Positions 6,575 to 14,028 of a DNA stretch of 17,995 bases are shown here, in pieces (position 1 is the stretch's first letter; every line of letters starts with the position of its first letter). The stretch is from Alphaproteobacteria bacterium (GTDB taxonomy: Bacteria; Pseudomonadota; Alphaproteobacteria; UBA9219), in the NCBI GenBank assembly GCA_028716765.1, contig JAQUPC010000031.1, positions 1-17,995 of the forward strand, in the 5' to 3' direction. The translations under genes were made by a program, and so were the position numbers. The notes under the pieces are model-generated. The model worked only from the letters and a program-made list of their open reading frames with translations. It searched no databases and was not told where the DNA came from.

Positions 6575-7700
6575 CTATTTTTCTACTTTCTCCTCCACCT
6601 GCCCTTTGATCCTCTCCGCCAGTGAGGCCCGTAAAAATCGGTCGATGCCGCCGTCGAGAACGCCTTGGGTGTCGCTGGTTTCCACGCCGGTGCGCACGTC
6701 TTTCACCATCTGGTAGGGCTGCAACACGTAGGAGCGGATCTGGTGCCCCCACGCGATGTCGCTTTTGCCCGCCTCGATGACGGCGGCGGCGTCTTCGCGT
6801 TTTTTCAGTTCCAGTTCATACAGCTTGGCGCGCAGCATTTCCATCGCCCTGGCGCGGTTCTTGTGCTGTGAGCGTTCCTGCTGGCACGCCACGACGATGC
6901 CTGTCGGCAAGTGCGTGAAGCGCACGGCGCTGTCGGTTTTATTGATATGCTGGCCGCCCGCGCCCGAAGCGCGAAAGGTATCGACGCGCAAGTCCTTGTC
7001 CAGAATTTCAATCGGAATGTTTTCGTCCACCACGGGGCTCACGGCCACGCTGGCGAAACTTGTGTGGCGGCGGGCGTTGGAGTCGTACGGGCTGATGCGC
7101 ACCAGCCTGTGCACGCCGGATTCCGTTTTCAGCCAGCCGTAAACGTTGTGCCCGTTGATTTGCACCGTGGCGGATTTGATGCCCGCCTCTTCGCCCGGCG
7201 ACTCGTCCAGCAATTCGGTTTTGTAGCCGTGGCGCTCGGCCCAGCGCAGATACATGCGGAGCAGCATCTCCGCCCAGTCCTGCGCCTCGGTGCCGCCCGC
7301 GCCCGCGTTGATTTCCAGGTAGCAATCGTTCGCGTCGGCCTCGCCGGACAGAAGGCTTTCAAGTTCGCGCTCGGCCGCCTGCTCGCGCAAGGACAGGAGC
7401 GCGCGCTCGGCCTCGGCGATCATGGCGGGGTCGTTCTCGGCTTCGGCCATTGCCAGAAGCTCGATGTTGTCCTTGATCCCCTGCGCGAACGAGCGGTAGG
7501 CGTTTATGGCGTCGTCCAGATGCGTGCGCTCGCGCATGATGCCTTGCGCCTTTTGCGGGTCGTTCCAGAGATCGGGGTTTTCGGCGAGCGCGTTCAGTTC
7601 GTCCAGACGGACGACGGCGTTGTCGTAGTCAAAGATGCCTCCTCAGCAGCGTCAGCGACTTTTCCGTCGCCGCCACCGCTGATTGAATTTCCGCGCGCAT
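6575..7700 (-). CDS. prfB: Peptide chain release factor 2 (RF2), with programmed +1 frameshift
   Basis: RF2 recognises UGA and UAA stop codons and triggers release of the finished protein from the ribosome. The ATG at 7700-7698 follows a GGTAAG-type site. Codons 1-23 ([20 protein letters not shown]...) end at CTT, followed by an in-frame TGA (7631-7629). Skipping one base gives [20 protein letters not shown] and the rest of the protein, 374 residues in all against 365 in E. coli. The catalytic GGQ loop is present ([20 protein letters not shown]). The stop-recognition tripeptide is SPY in [20 protein letters not shown], a form I recall from alphaproteobacteria (E. coli has SPF). The last 59 codons lie in the 177-base direct repeat, so the gene's 3' end may be an imported allele. 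Autoregulation by frameshifting is expected. This is not a pseudogene. Confidence 0.96.
6590..6766. repeat. Direct repeat, right copy (within intact prfB)
   Basis: This is the partner of the repeat at 5041-5217, offset by 1549 bases. It forms the last coding portion of the complete prfB. Beyond 6766 the sequence continues into the rest of prfB, whereas the left copy breaks off there. Confidence 0.92.
7628..7643 (-). promoter_or_regulatory. prfB: prfB programmed +1 frameshift site
   Basis: On the minus strand an internal Shine-Dalgarno-like AGGAGG (7643-7638) is followed by CAT and the slippery sequence CTTTGAC (7634-7628). This is the arrangement known from E. coli prfB: when RF2 is scarce the ribosome pauses at UGA and slips +1, making full-length RF2; when RF2 is abundant it terminates. 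The TGA is codon 24. Confidence 0.95.
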
Positions 7701-7799
7701 GGTTTTCTTACCTTCTTGATGAATTCCTAAGAATGTAAATGCATATGTGGTGGATAAAGTCAAATCGTAAAGGCGCTATGACGCAAGACCCCCGGCTGC

Positions 7800-8273
7800 C
7801 TAGATCCGCAGTTGCCGCTCGTAACGGCGATGGGCATGCCCGACCTTCCAATGCAATTCCTTTTGACGCGGAGTCATTCTTTCCGGTTCCGCAGGGACCA
7901 TTATCTTCTTACGTTCTTTGTTTTTTATCTCGGCAAAAGGCCCTGCCTGAGAATTTAAGAAGAAAAAAACAGCAGGCGCAACGGTAATATATGCGGCAAT
8001 TTGCATAGCGCGTAAAATTTTGCCGCTCTTTGTCACCCCAAATTTTGTTTTTGGCAAAAAACGACAACCAACGGCCTCGGAAACGGCAGTGGCAAAAACG
8101 CCCGGCACACCCGCCCACAATCCGCATAGCACAGCCATCACAGCAGGCGCTGCGCCGCTGCCGGTTAGGAGTTCGTATCCAGCCGCGCAAAAAGACGGCA
8201 GAAGATAACCGGCCAAACGAATCCCAGCCCCATATTTCGAACAACAACTTTGCGCCTTCAATAAATTGGACAT
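7800..8273 (-). CDS. Hypothetical membrane protein
   Basis: I do not recognise the family. The ATG at 8273 has AAGG about 8 bases upstream, supporting a 157-residue product. Three hydrophobic stretches are visible: IRLAGYLLPSFCAAGYELL (residues 18-36), a Gly/Ala-rich one at about 43-66 (AVMAVLCGLWAGVPGVFATA), and one at about 88-107 (AMQIAAYITVAPAVFFFL). The C-terminal 45 residues are basic and soluble (KNKERKKIMVPAEPERMTPR), likely cytoplasmic. It lies between the accessory genes and prfB on the same strand, with about 100 bases before prfB. It may be a local accessory gene, since mrcA and prfB are usually close neighbours in alphaproteobacteria. Confidence 0.6.
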   Translation of the reverse strand: MSNLLKAQSCCSKYGAGIRLAGYLLPSFCAAGYELLTGSGAAPAVMAVLCGLWAGVPGVFATAVSEAVGCRFLPKTKFGVTKSGKILRAMQIAAYITVAPAVFFFLNSQAGPFAEIKNKERKKIMVPAEPERMTPRQKELHWKVGHAHRRYERQLRI

Positions 8274-8327
8274 TTATATGCCTTCGCGATGAATAAACAA
8301 AATAATGAAGAACTTAAAATCAGTGTC

Positions 8328-9206
8328 TCAAACGGGCGGCCCTTGCAAGAAGCTTGGAGGCGGCGGAATCAAGTCGAGCTGATGGACTTTGTCCAAACCG
8401 GAGCTTCGCGGCCGTTGGGGCAAAGGTAAACCCGCAAGAGCATAGGCGTCGGTTTCGGATATATTAAAAGGCGGCGTGCCGAATTTCGCGCGCCCGACTT
8501 TTAGTTTTCCGTCCGGCATTTCGTCGACAAAATGGATGGCAAGTGATTTCGGCGCTTCTGCAAGCCTTTCGCCGCCTTCAAAATCCCGGTAGGGAAGCAT
8601 CTGCGTGCCGATGTCCTTGTAGGTCACAATAAAATAGTCGCCGTTCCGGGCGGAGCGGCGGCGGTGATGTTTTTCCAGCCCCATTAAAAAGTAGGACAGC
8701 AGCCAGGGATAGGTTCCCAGCGCTTCCATATTGTACAATCTTTTTGTCATCGCGATTTGATGGAGGCGCTTTCTGTCCTCGCATTCAATCTCCCGCCTTG
8801 TTAGCGCGTTCCATAATTTGCGCAGCACCCCGGCGTTAAGCCGCCTGATATCGGGCGAAAGCAGGATCTCCCTGTTTCGATCGCGAACCCGGACATCAAA
8901 CCTGTGCTTTCTCAATCCGGCAAACCGGGGGTCGTCCGGGGAATAAAGCGGGCATTCCTTGTCCCCGTTATGCTTATAGTGGTGAAAGCCCGTTACCGGC
9001 TTGACGTGCGGGTGCGTAACTTCCTGTCCGGCAAGGCCGAAGCCTTTGGCTCGGGGGATGCCCCAGGCGAAAACCCTTTCGCCGCAAGCATAGCAAACCG
9101 GTTTTACATCCCACTTTTTTGTATTTGTTTCGCCGCCTTCAAGGTCAATATATTCTTCCAACGTAACCTTGGGTCCGTTTGCGCCATAAAGCGCTTCATA
9201 TGCCAT
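8328..9206 (-). CDS. Hypothetical protein with an N-terminal Cys/His zinc-ribbon-like motif
   Basis: I do not recognise the family with confidence. The 292-residue product starts MAYEALYGANGPKVTLEEYI, with GGGG upstream as a possible ribosome binding site. Residues 38-41 are CYAC, followed by H65, H67, HHYKH at 75-79 and C85, a spacing that could hold a metal. The layout loosely resembles the zinc ribbon of CoiA-type competence proteins (CxxC, later H..H and C), but no further match is evident. The middle is basic and helical (RDRNREILLSPDIRRLNAGV; HHRRRSARNGDYF), and the tail is Pro-rich. It lies directly downstream of a displaced mrcA 3' end, on the same strand as mrcA. No membrane segment or signal peptide is seen. 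A nucleic-acid-related role is possible but unproven. Confidence 0.65.
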   Translation of the reverse strand: MAYEALYGANGPKVTLEEYIDLEGGETNTKKWDVKPVCYACGERVFAWGIPRAKGFGLAGQEVTHPHVKPVTGFHHYKHNGDKECPLYSPDDPRFAGLRKHRFDVRVRDRNREILLSPDIRRLNAGVLRKLWNALTRREIECEDRKRLHQIAMTKRLYNMEALGTYPWLLSYFLMGLEKHHRRRSARNGDYFIVTYKDIGTQMLPYRDFEGGERLAEAPKSLAIHFVDEMPDGKLKVGRAKFGTPPFNISETDAYALAGLPLPQRPRSSGLDKVHQLDLIPPPPSFLQGPPV

Positions 9207-9253
9207 CGTTAAAACCCCCTGAGTAAACCGGGATTATTCTAAACTAAAGCCCG

Positions 9254-9323
9254 TGAAAGCAAAAAAGTTTTATCTCTTTGGTTTTTCAATACAATCCGCC
9301 CGTGCCCTGCGTAGCTGGAGAAA
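9254..9323. repeat. Direct repeat, left copy: displaced 3' end of mrcA
   Basis: This 70-base segment repeats 10785-10854 in the same orientation, with 4 mismatches by my count. On the minus strand it encodes SPATQGTGGLY-stop, the exact C-terminus of the PBP1A gene, plus about 32 bases beyond the stop. The two mismatches in coding sequence are both synonymous (CCA/CCG, GCT/GCC). Weak similarity continues for some 25 bases toward the next gene with a small indel (actaaa, ccggg). It starts 15 bases after the stop of the 458-residue gene. Confidence 0.85.
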
Positions 9324-9338
9324 TGCCCCCCTTATACC

Positions 9339-10715
9339 TTATTTAATAGCCATTTCCGGAAAGGCCTTTATAGCCCTGCTCTTTGCGGCTGGCGGCTTTG
9401 CATCAAGCGCTTCCGCCGCTTTCTCCGCCATCTGTAAAAGCCTTTCCATATCTTCCGCGAGAAAGGGATCTATATCCTGATGAAAGAACGCCGAAGCCAG
9501 GCCAATAATCTGCAAAACGGGCAAATCAGGATCAACCTTATCCCTGATGGTGAATATTTTATTTCCGCTAATAAATGCAATTCCCGGCTTCGGAAGAGCC
9601 TTTGCGGCGCGCAGTCTTTCGGGCATTTCCTGAAGGACAGCCCTGAATTCCTCATCCAAAAGATCTTTCCTCCCGGCGCATATTGCTTCCGCGAATTCCA
9701 GCCGGCCAAGCAGGTCTTCCATTTCAAGAGCATTGCTCCTTAAACTCGCCGAAAGAACAGCCACATCCCGGCTATCCGCCAAATCAGGACGTTTAATCTT
9801 GATGGTGCAATTGAGGTTCCAATCATTCAAGCCATCAATAATCTTCATATGTTCCCGGTTTATGGCGCCGGCAAGGGCGTTGCCCAAATCGTATTGACGT
9901 AATTCATCCAACGCTCGCCGCTCATCCTCAAATCTTGCCGGAGGATGAGGTTCGTTGCCCGATCCCTCGGCAATCAGAAAGCAAAGCGTGTCCAGAGTGT
10001 TACGCCCCGTCTTTTCTTCAAGGCCATATAACCGTCTTGCCTTCGCGGCATTACCGGCAATGGCCAGCATTGTTTCCAAAAAATCCGATACGTGTTTCCT
10101 GGTCTCCTTTTTTCCGACAATCGAGGAAAGACGAAGCCCTTGCGGCAAATACTGCTTCACAAAAAAATCGATAGCCTCTTCAGGGGCAATGGCCCGTGAA
10201 TCTTCCAGAAACGACCTGATGTCGGCGTTAAAATCCTTGTCGCAGAACCACGCCGGATTGGCCTTGGCGGCCCTTGCGAGAATTTTCCACAAATCGCCTT
10301 CGTTCCAGGAATAAACTTCTTGATAGGCCCATCGCAAAAGGCGTTTGGAAAAGTTCCTGTTTTTCATATTGTTCACGATCTGGTCGCGAACGGTCCGCGC
10401 TTCCTCAGGAAAATAGTCCAGAAAATAACGCACAATATTATGAGCTGTATATCCAATGTCGACGGATTCGCCGGCTCTTGTGTCGCCGTAAAAACTTTTC
10501 ATCTGCCGAAGCTCAAAAGTATCCTCCGGCAGATTTCTTCTCTCCATTTTCTCGATGACTCGTTCCGCAAGAAATTGAAAGTTTGCGCTTGGAACCTTTT
10601 GTCTGTCGGTGTTCGCAAAGTCGCAAAGATCGTCGAGCGCTCCCTTCAGACTCGGCTGCTTCGGCGTGCGTTTGGTAACGCCAAAAATTTCTGTAATAGC
10701 ATTCGTTATTGACAT
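9339..10715 (-). CDS. Large hypothetical protein, mostly helical
   Basis: I do not recognise this 458-residue protein. The ATG at 10715 is preceded by AGAGGT at good spacing. The sequence is charged and predominantly helical, with no signal peptide or membrane segment, so it is probably cytoplasmic. Recognisable stretches for searching are MSITNAITEIFGVTKRTPKQ (start), ALDDLCDFANTDRQKVPSAN, SVDIGYTAHNIVRYFLDYFP, WAYQEVYSWNEGDLWKILAR, ISGNKIFTIRDKVDPDLPVL and a basic/Ala-rich end (EALDAKPPAAKSRAIKAFPE). No catalytic motif stands out. The gene is the only cargo between two copies of the mrcA 3' end, which points to recent arrival. Size and context would fit an accessory or defence-type protein, but nothing in the sequence shows that. 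Confidence 0.7.
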   Translation of the reverse strand: MSITNAITEIFGVTKRTPKQPSLKGALDDLCDFANTDRQKVPSANFQFLAERVIEKMERRNLPEDTFELRQMKSFYGDTRAGESVDIGYTAHNIVRYFLDYFPEEARTVRDQIVNNMKNRNFSKRLLRWAYQEVYSWNEGDLWKILARAAKANPAWFCDKDFNADIRSFLEDSRAIAPEEAIDFFVKQYLPQGLRLSSIVGKKETRKHVSDFLETMLAIAGNAAKARRLYGLEEKTGRNTLDTLCFLIAEGSGNEPHPPARFEDERRALDELRQYDLGNALAGAINREHMKIIDGLNDWNLNCTIKIKRPDLADSRDVAVLSASLRSNALEMEDLLGRLEFAEAICAGRKDLLDEEFRAVLQEMPERLRAAKALPKPGIAFISGNKIFTIRDKVDPDLPVLQIIGLASAFFHQDIDPFLAEDMERLLQMAEKAAEALDAKPPAAKSRAIKAFPEMAIK

Positions 10716-10784
10716 AATTTGTTACCTCTATTTTTTTTCGAAAAAATCGCCGGGTTTATATTTCCGAGTGTACTAAAAAAACCT

Positions 10785-10854
10785 TGAAAGCAAAAAAGTT
10801 TTATCTCTTTGATATTTCAATACAATCCGCCCGTGCCCTGCGTGGCCGGAGAAA
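10785..10854. repeat. Direct repeat, right copy: 3' end of the intact mrcA
   Basis: This is the partner of 9254-9323, offset 1531 bases. It covers the last 11 codons and stop of mrcA and about 32 bases downstream. The sequence past the stop (aaagagataaaactttttt on the minus strand) is AT-rich and ends in a T-run, but I see no solid stem, so its role as a terminator is doubtful. Confidence 0.85.
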
Positions 10855-13360
10855 CGGGAACTGTAGGAACACTGGCTGCCGGAGAGCCCTCGGCGGCCGG
10901 AACGCCCGCGCCGGGAATGGGAGCTACAGTCGGCGCCGGAGCCAGCCCCGCCGCCGCCGCGCCTTCGGCGGCGATGCCGGTGACGCTGCCGTCCAGAACG
11001 GGGCGCTGATCGCCTTCCTGCGGTTCGGTGCCGGGCACGAAGGCCTCCCAGATTGCGTCTTTATCGCTCGGCGGTGCCAGCGCTTCCGTAGCCGGATTGA
11101 CGCGCACCATGCGCAGGCCGGGCGGCACGCGGAACGGAATGGCAGGCTTGCCCTTCATGGCCTCGCTCATGAACTTCTGAAAAACAGGGATGGCGACGCT
11201 CGCGCCGGTTTCGTGCGAACCGAGCGACTTCGGATCGTCAAACCCCATATACACGCCGCAAACGAGATCGGGCGTAAAGCCGACGAACCAGGCGTCCCGG
11301 CTTTCGTTCGTCGTACCCGTCTTGCCCGCGAGGGGGAAGCCGATGCCTTTCATGCGCGCGCCCGTTCCGCGTTGCACGACGCCTTCGAGGATGGACGCCA
11401 TCTGGTAAGCTATGCGCGGATCCTCGATCTGTTCCCGCGCGTCCGGAATTTCCGGCGCGGGCGAAGCCGCAACCCATATCGGCAACTGGCATCCCTCGCA
11501 AGCGCGGCCATCCTGCCGCCAAACGGTGCGTCCGTCGCGGTCCTGAACGCGGTCGATAAGGCTTGGCGTGACTTTCTTGCCGCCGTTCACGATCATGCCG
11601 TAGGCCGTGGTAAGGCGCATCACCGTCGTTTCCCTGGCGCCCAGCGAAAACGACAGAAGATTCGGCATGTCGTCGGCGATGCCGAACTTCTTCGCTTCGT
11701 CCACCACGGCGTCCATGCCGATGCTGTTGGCGAGGCGCACCGTCATCACGTTGCGCGATTTTTCGATGCCGACGCGCAGCGGCGTCGCGCCGTAAAATTG
11801 CTGCGAGTAGTTCTCGGGCCGCCACAACGGCAATCCCGGCCCCTGAAAATATTCGAAGGGCGCATCGAGAACAAGGCTGGCAGGCGTAAATCCCTTGCCG
11901 AGCGCCGCCATATAGACGAACGGCTTGAAGGCCGAGCCGGGCTGGCGCTGCGCCTGCGTGGCGCGGTTGAACTGGCTTATTTTCGCGCTGAATCCGCCGC
12001 TCATGGCGAACACGCGGCCCGTGTGCGGGTCGAGCGCCGCGATCGCCCCCTGCACCAGCGGTACCTGCCGCAAGGTATAGGCATCGGCGGGATACGGTTT
12101 GCCATCCTCGCCTGCCGTAACTTTTTCAACCATCACGACGTCGCCCGCGTTCAAAACGTCGGAGGGTTTGTGAACGGCGGGACCGAACGTATCGTCCGGA
12201 TATTCGCGGCGCGCCCAATGCATTTCGGACCACGGAATCCGTCCGCGCTTGCCGTCGGCGAAGGCGATTCCGGCCGCGTTGTCCTTAAATCCGATGACCG
12301 CCGCAAGTTGCCACGCTTCGCCGCCCGGCGGCAGGGCGATCTTGCCCAGCTGAAGCTGCAAGGCCTGAAGCGTGGGCAGATGCGTGACGGGCCCGCGCCA
12401 GCCGCGCTGCCGCCGGTCATAGTCGATAAGCCCTTCGCGCAACGCCTGCGCGGCGATTTCCTGCAAACGCGGATCGAGGCTCGTTTTGACGGCCAACCCG
12501 CCCTCCAGAACTTTTTCTTCGCCGAACTGGGACGCCAGCTGGCGGCGCACCTCTTCCGTGAAATAATCGGCCGAAACCGTTTCGGCTTCGTCGCGCGAAC
12601 GCGTTTGCAGAGGTTCGGCCCGCGCCGCCCCGGCCTGCTCATGCGTCAGGCGCCCGTCTTCCTCCATGCGGCCAAGCACCCAGTTGCGGCGCGCCACGGC
12701 GGCGTCATGATCGCGCACAGGGTTGTAGTTGTTGGGGGCCTTGGGTAACGCCGCGAGATACGCAGCCTCGGCGATCGTCAATTCATCCAGAGATTTGTTG
12801 AAGTAATTCAACGCGGCCGCGGCCACGCCGTAGGAACGGCTGCCGAGAAAAATCTCGTTCAGGTACAACTCCAGAATACGTTCCTTGCTCAACGATTTCT
12901 CCAGCCGCATGGCCAGAATGATCTCGCGCACCTTGCGCGCCACCGACACCTCGTTGCTGAGCAGCATGTTCTTCGCCACCTGCTGCGTTATGGTCGAGGC
13001 GCCCATCGGGTGGCGGTCGCGCCCGACGTTCTTGAGGTTCATGAACGCCGCCCGGGCGATGCCCATGAAGTCCACGCCCTGATGCTGATGAAAATTCTGA
13101 TCTTCGGCGGAAACGAAGGCGTCGATTACATGGGGGGGGATGGTCTTGATGGGCACGAAAATGCGCTGCTCGGCGGCGATGGTTGCCATCATGCGTCCGT
13201 CGTCGGCATAAATGCGGGTCAGGATCGGCGGCTGATAATCCTTGAGAAAGGCGTAATCCGGGAGGTCTTTGCTGTAATGATGCAAGGCAAGAAAAACCGT
13301 GCCGGCGGAAACCACCAGCAGCAAAAGCCCAAACGAAAACAAACCGCCCAACCAGCGCAT
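10817..13360 (-). CDS. mrcA: Penicillin-binding protein 1A (bifunctional transglycosylase/transpeptidase)
   Basis: Class A PBPs polymerise glycan strands and cross-link peptides of peptidoglycan in the periplasm, anchored by one N-terminal helix (here GGLFSFGLLLLVVSAGTVFL, residues 5-24). The glycosyltransferase domain (about 50-230) shows SAEDQNFHQHQGVD with the catalytic Glu near 86, GASTITQQVAKNMLL, and KERILELYLNEIFLGSRSYG. The transpeptidase domain shows GSAFKPF with the active Ser at 476, SRN at 535-537 in the second motif, and KTGTTNESRDAWFVGFTPD at 680 onward. Length (847 residues) is normal for alphaproteobacterial PBP1A. The last 55 residues are an Ala/Pro-rich tail. The 3' end is duplicated at 9254-9323. 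In many alphaproteobacteria mrcA is followed closely by prfB; here about 3.1 kb of unknown genes separate them. Confidence 0.96.
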   Translation of the reverse strand: MRWLGGLFSFGLLLLVVSAGTVFLALHHYSKDLPDYAFLKDYQPPILTRIYADDGRMMATIAAEQRIFVPIKTIPPHVIDAFVSAEDQNFHQHQGVDFMGIARAAFMNLKNVGRDRHPMGASTITQQVAKNMLLSNEVSVARKVREIILAMRLEKSLSKERILELYLNEIFLGSRSYGVAAAALNYFNKSLDELTIAEAAYLAALPKAPNNYNPVRDHDAAVARRNWVLGRMEEDGRLTHEQAGAARAEPLQTRSRDEAETVSADYFTEEVRRQLASQFGEEKVLEGGLAVKTSLDPRLQEIAAQALREGLIDYDRRQRGWRGPVTHLPTLQALQLQLGKIALPPGGEAWQLAAVIGFKDNAAGIAFADGKRGRIPWSEMHWARREYPDDTFGPAVHKPSDVLNAGDVVMVEKVTAGEDGKPYPADAYTLRQVPLVQGAIAALDPHTGRVFAMSGGFSAKISQFNRATQAQRQPGSAFKPFVYMAALGKGFTPASLVLDAPFEYFQGPGLPLWRPENYSQQFYGATPLRVGIEKSRNVMTVRLANSIGMDAVVDEAKKFGIADDMPNLLSFSLGARETTVMRLTTAYGMIVNGGKKVTPSLIDRVQDRDGRTVWRQDGRACEGCQLPIWVAASPAPEIPDAREQIEDPRIAYQMASILEGVVQRGTGARMKGIGFPLAGKTGTTNESRDAWFVGFTPDLVCGVYMGFDDPKSLGSHETGASVAIPVFQKFMSEAMKGKPAIPFRVPPGLRMVRVNPATEALAPPSDKDAIWEAFVPGTEPQEGDQRPVLDGSVTGIAAEGAAAAGLAPAPTVAPIPGAGVPAAEGSPAASVPTVPVSPATQGTGGLY

Positions 13361-13452
13361 ATACTATCCTGCCTTACCTCGACGCTGCGATGGTTGTAGC
13401 GCCGTTTATTGCCTTTGTAAAAAGGGAGCCTGTCCGAAAAGAGGCGGGGATA

Positions 13453-13926
13453 TCAAGTGTCTCGATGCTTACGGGTCGCTTCCGCGGCCGCAGCGGCGCG
13501 GTCGAACCATTTATTCTGGCCGCCTTTCAAACGCGTTTGGATTTCCTGCACTTTTTTTATCAGGCCGTCCCGCGACATCGGCTTGATGATATAGGCATTG
13601 GCTCCTGCGCGCAGGATGTCCATCACGTTTTTCTTTTCGGACTCCGCCGTCAGCATTACAAACGCCGTCGTATCGAATTGCGGACGGGCGCGAAAATAGC
13701 GCAAGACCTCGAGACCGTTCATGTTCGGAATGCCCAGATCGAGAAAAACGACGTCGACGGGGACTTTTGCCTTATAAACCCGTTCCAGAAACGATTTGGC
13801 TTCTTCGCCGTCGTAAACGGAATGAATGTCGGAGAAATTCAGTTCACGGAGAATTTGGCCTACAAATTCATGAATCAGCTTTTGGTCGTCGACGATAAGA
13901 AATTTTAATTCCTGGCTGGCTTTCAC
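13453..13926 (-). CDS. CheY-like single-domain response regulator
   Basis: The 157-residue protein is one receiver domain plus a short basic tail. Residues 9-14 (FLIVDD) give the acidic pair D13/D14. The phosphoacceptor is D63 in VVFLDLGIPNMNG. The conserved Thr is T93 (VMLTAES) and the Lys is K115 (AYIIKPMS). There is no DNA-binding or enzymatic output domain, so it probably acts by protein-protein contact, as CheY does. The start is GTG at 13926, supported by AGAGGGAGAGG just upstream. No histidine kinase or chemotaxis gene is in the window, so its partner is unknown. It lies on the same strand as mrcA, 92 bases upstream of it. Confidence 0.9.
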   Translation of the reverse strand: MKASQELKFLIVDDQKLIHEFVGQILRELNFSDIHSVYDGEEAKSFLERVYKAKVPVDVVFLDLGIPNMNGLEVLRYFRARPQFDTTAFVMLTAESEKKNVMDILRAGANAYIIKPMSRDGLIKKVQEIQTRLKGGQNKWFDRAAAAAEATRKHRDT

Positions 13927-14028
13927 GCGCCTCTCCCTCTGGCCGGTTGTTCGTACCGGGCCGAAAAGGGAATTTAACCCTGTCTTTCAGAACTGTCTAC
14001 TTTTTCGGCATCGGGGGCCGGGCTGCTT

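Noticed and set aside
5041..6766. The prfB repeats as ends of an insertion sequence or integrated phage satellite
   Set aside because: There is no transposase or integrase gene, no terminal inverted repeats, and the repeats are coding sequence with synonymous-biased divergence. An attachment site inside prfB cannot be fully excluded.
7629..7631. In-frame stop suggesting prfB is a pseudogene
   Set aside because: It is the programmed frameshift TGA, with its internal Shine-Dalgarno-like sequence and CTTTGAC context.
6911..7738. Long plus-strand open frame antisense to prfB
   Set aside because: Shadow of prfB codon usage. The RF2 frame on the other strand is unambiguous.
10784..12748. Long open frame of 654 codons on the plus strand
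   Set aside because: It is antisense to mrcA in GC-rich sequence, has His/Arg-rich composition and no family features. The mrcA frame has all expected motifs.
13427..13446. Possible terminator hairpin after the response regulator (gcct...aggc followed by an A/T-rich run)
   Set aside because: The stem is only 4 base pairs with a 10-base loop; too weak to report.
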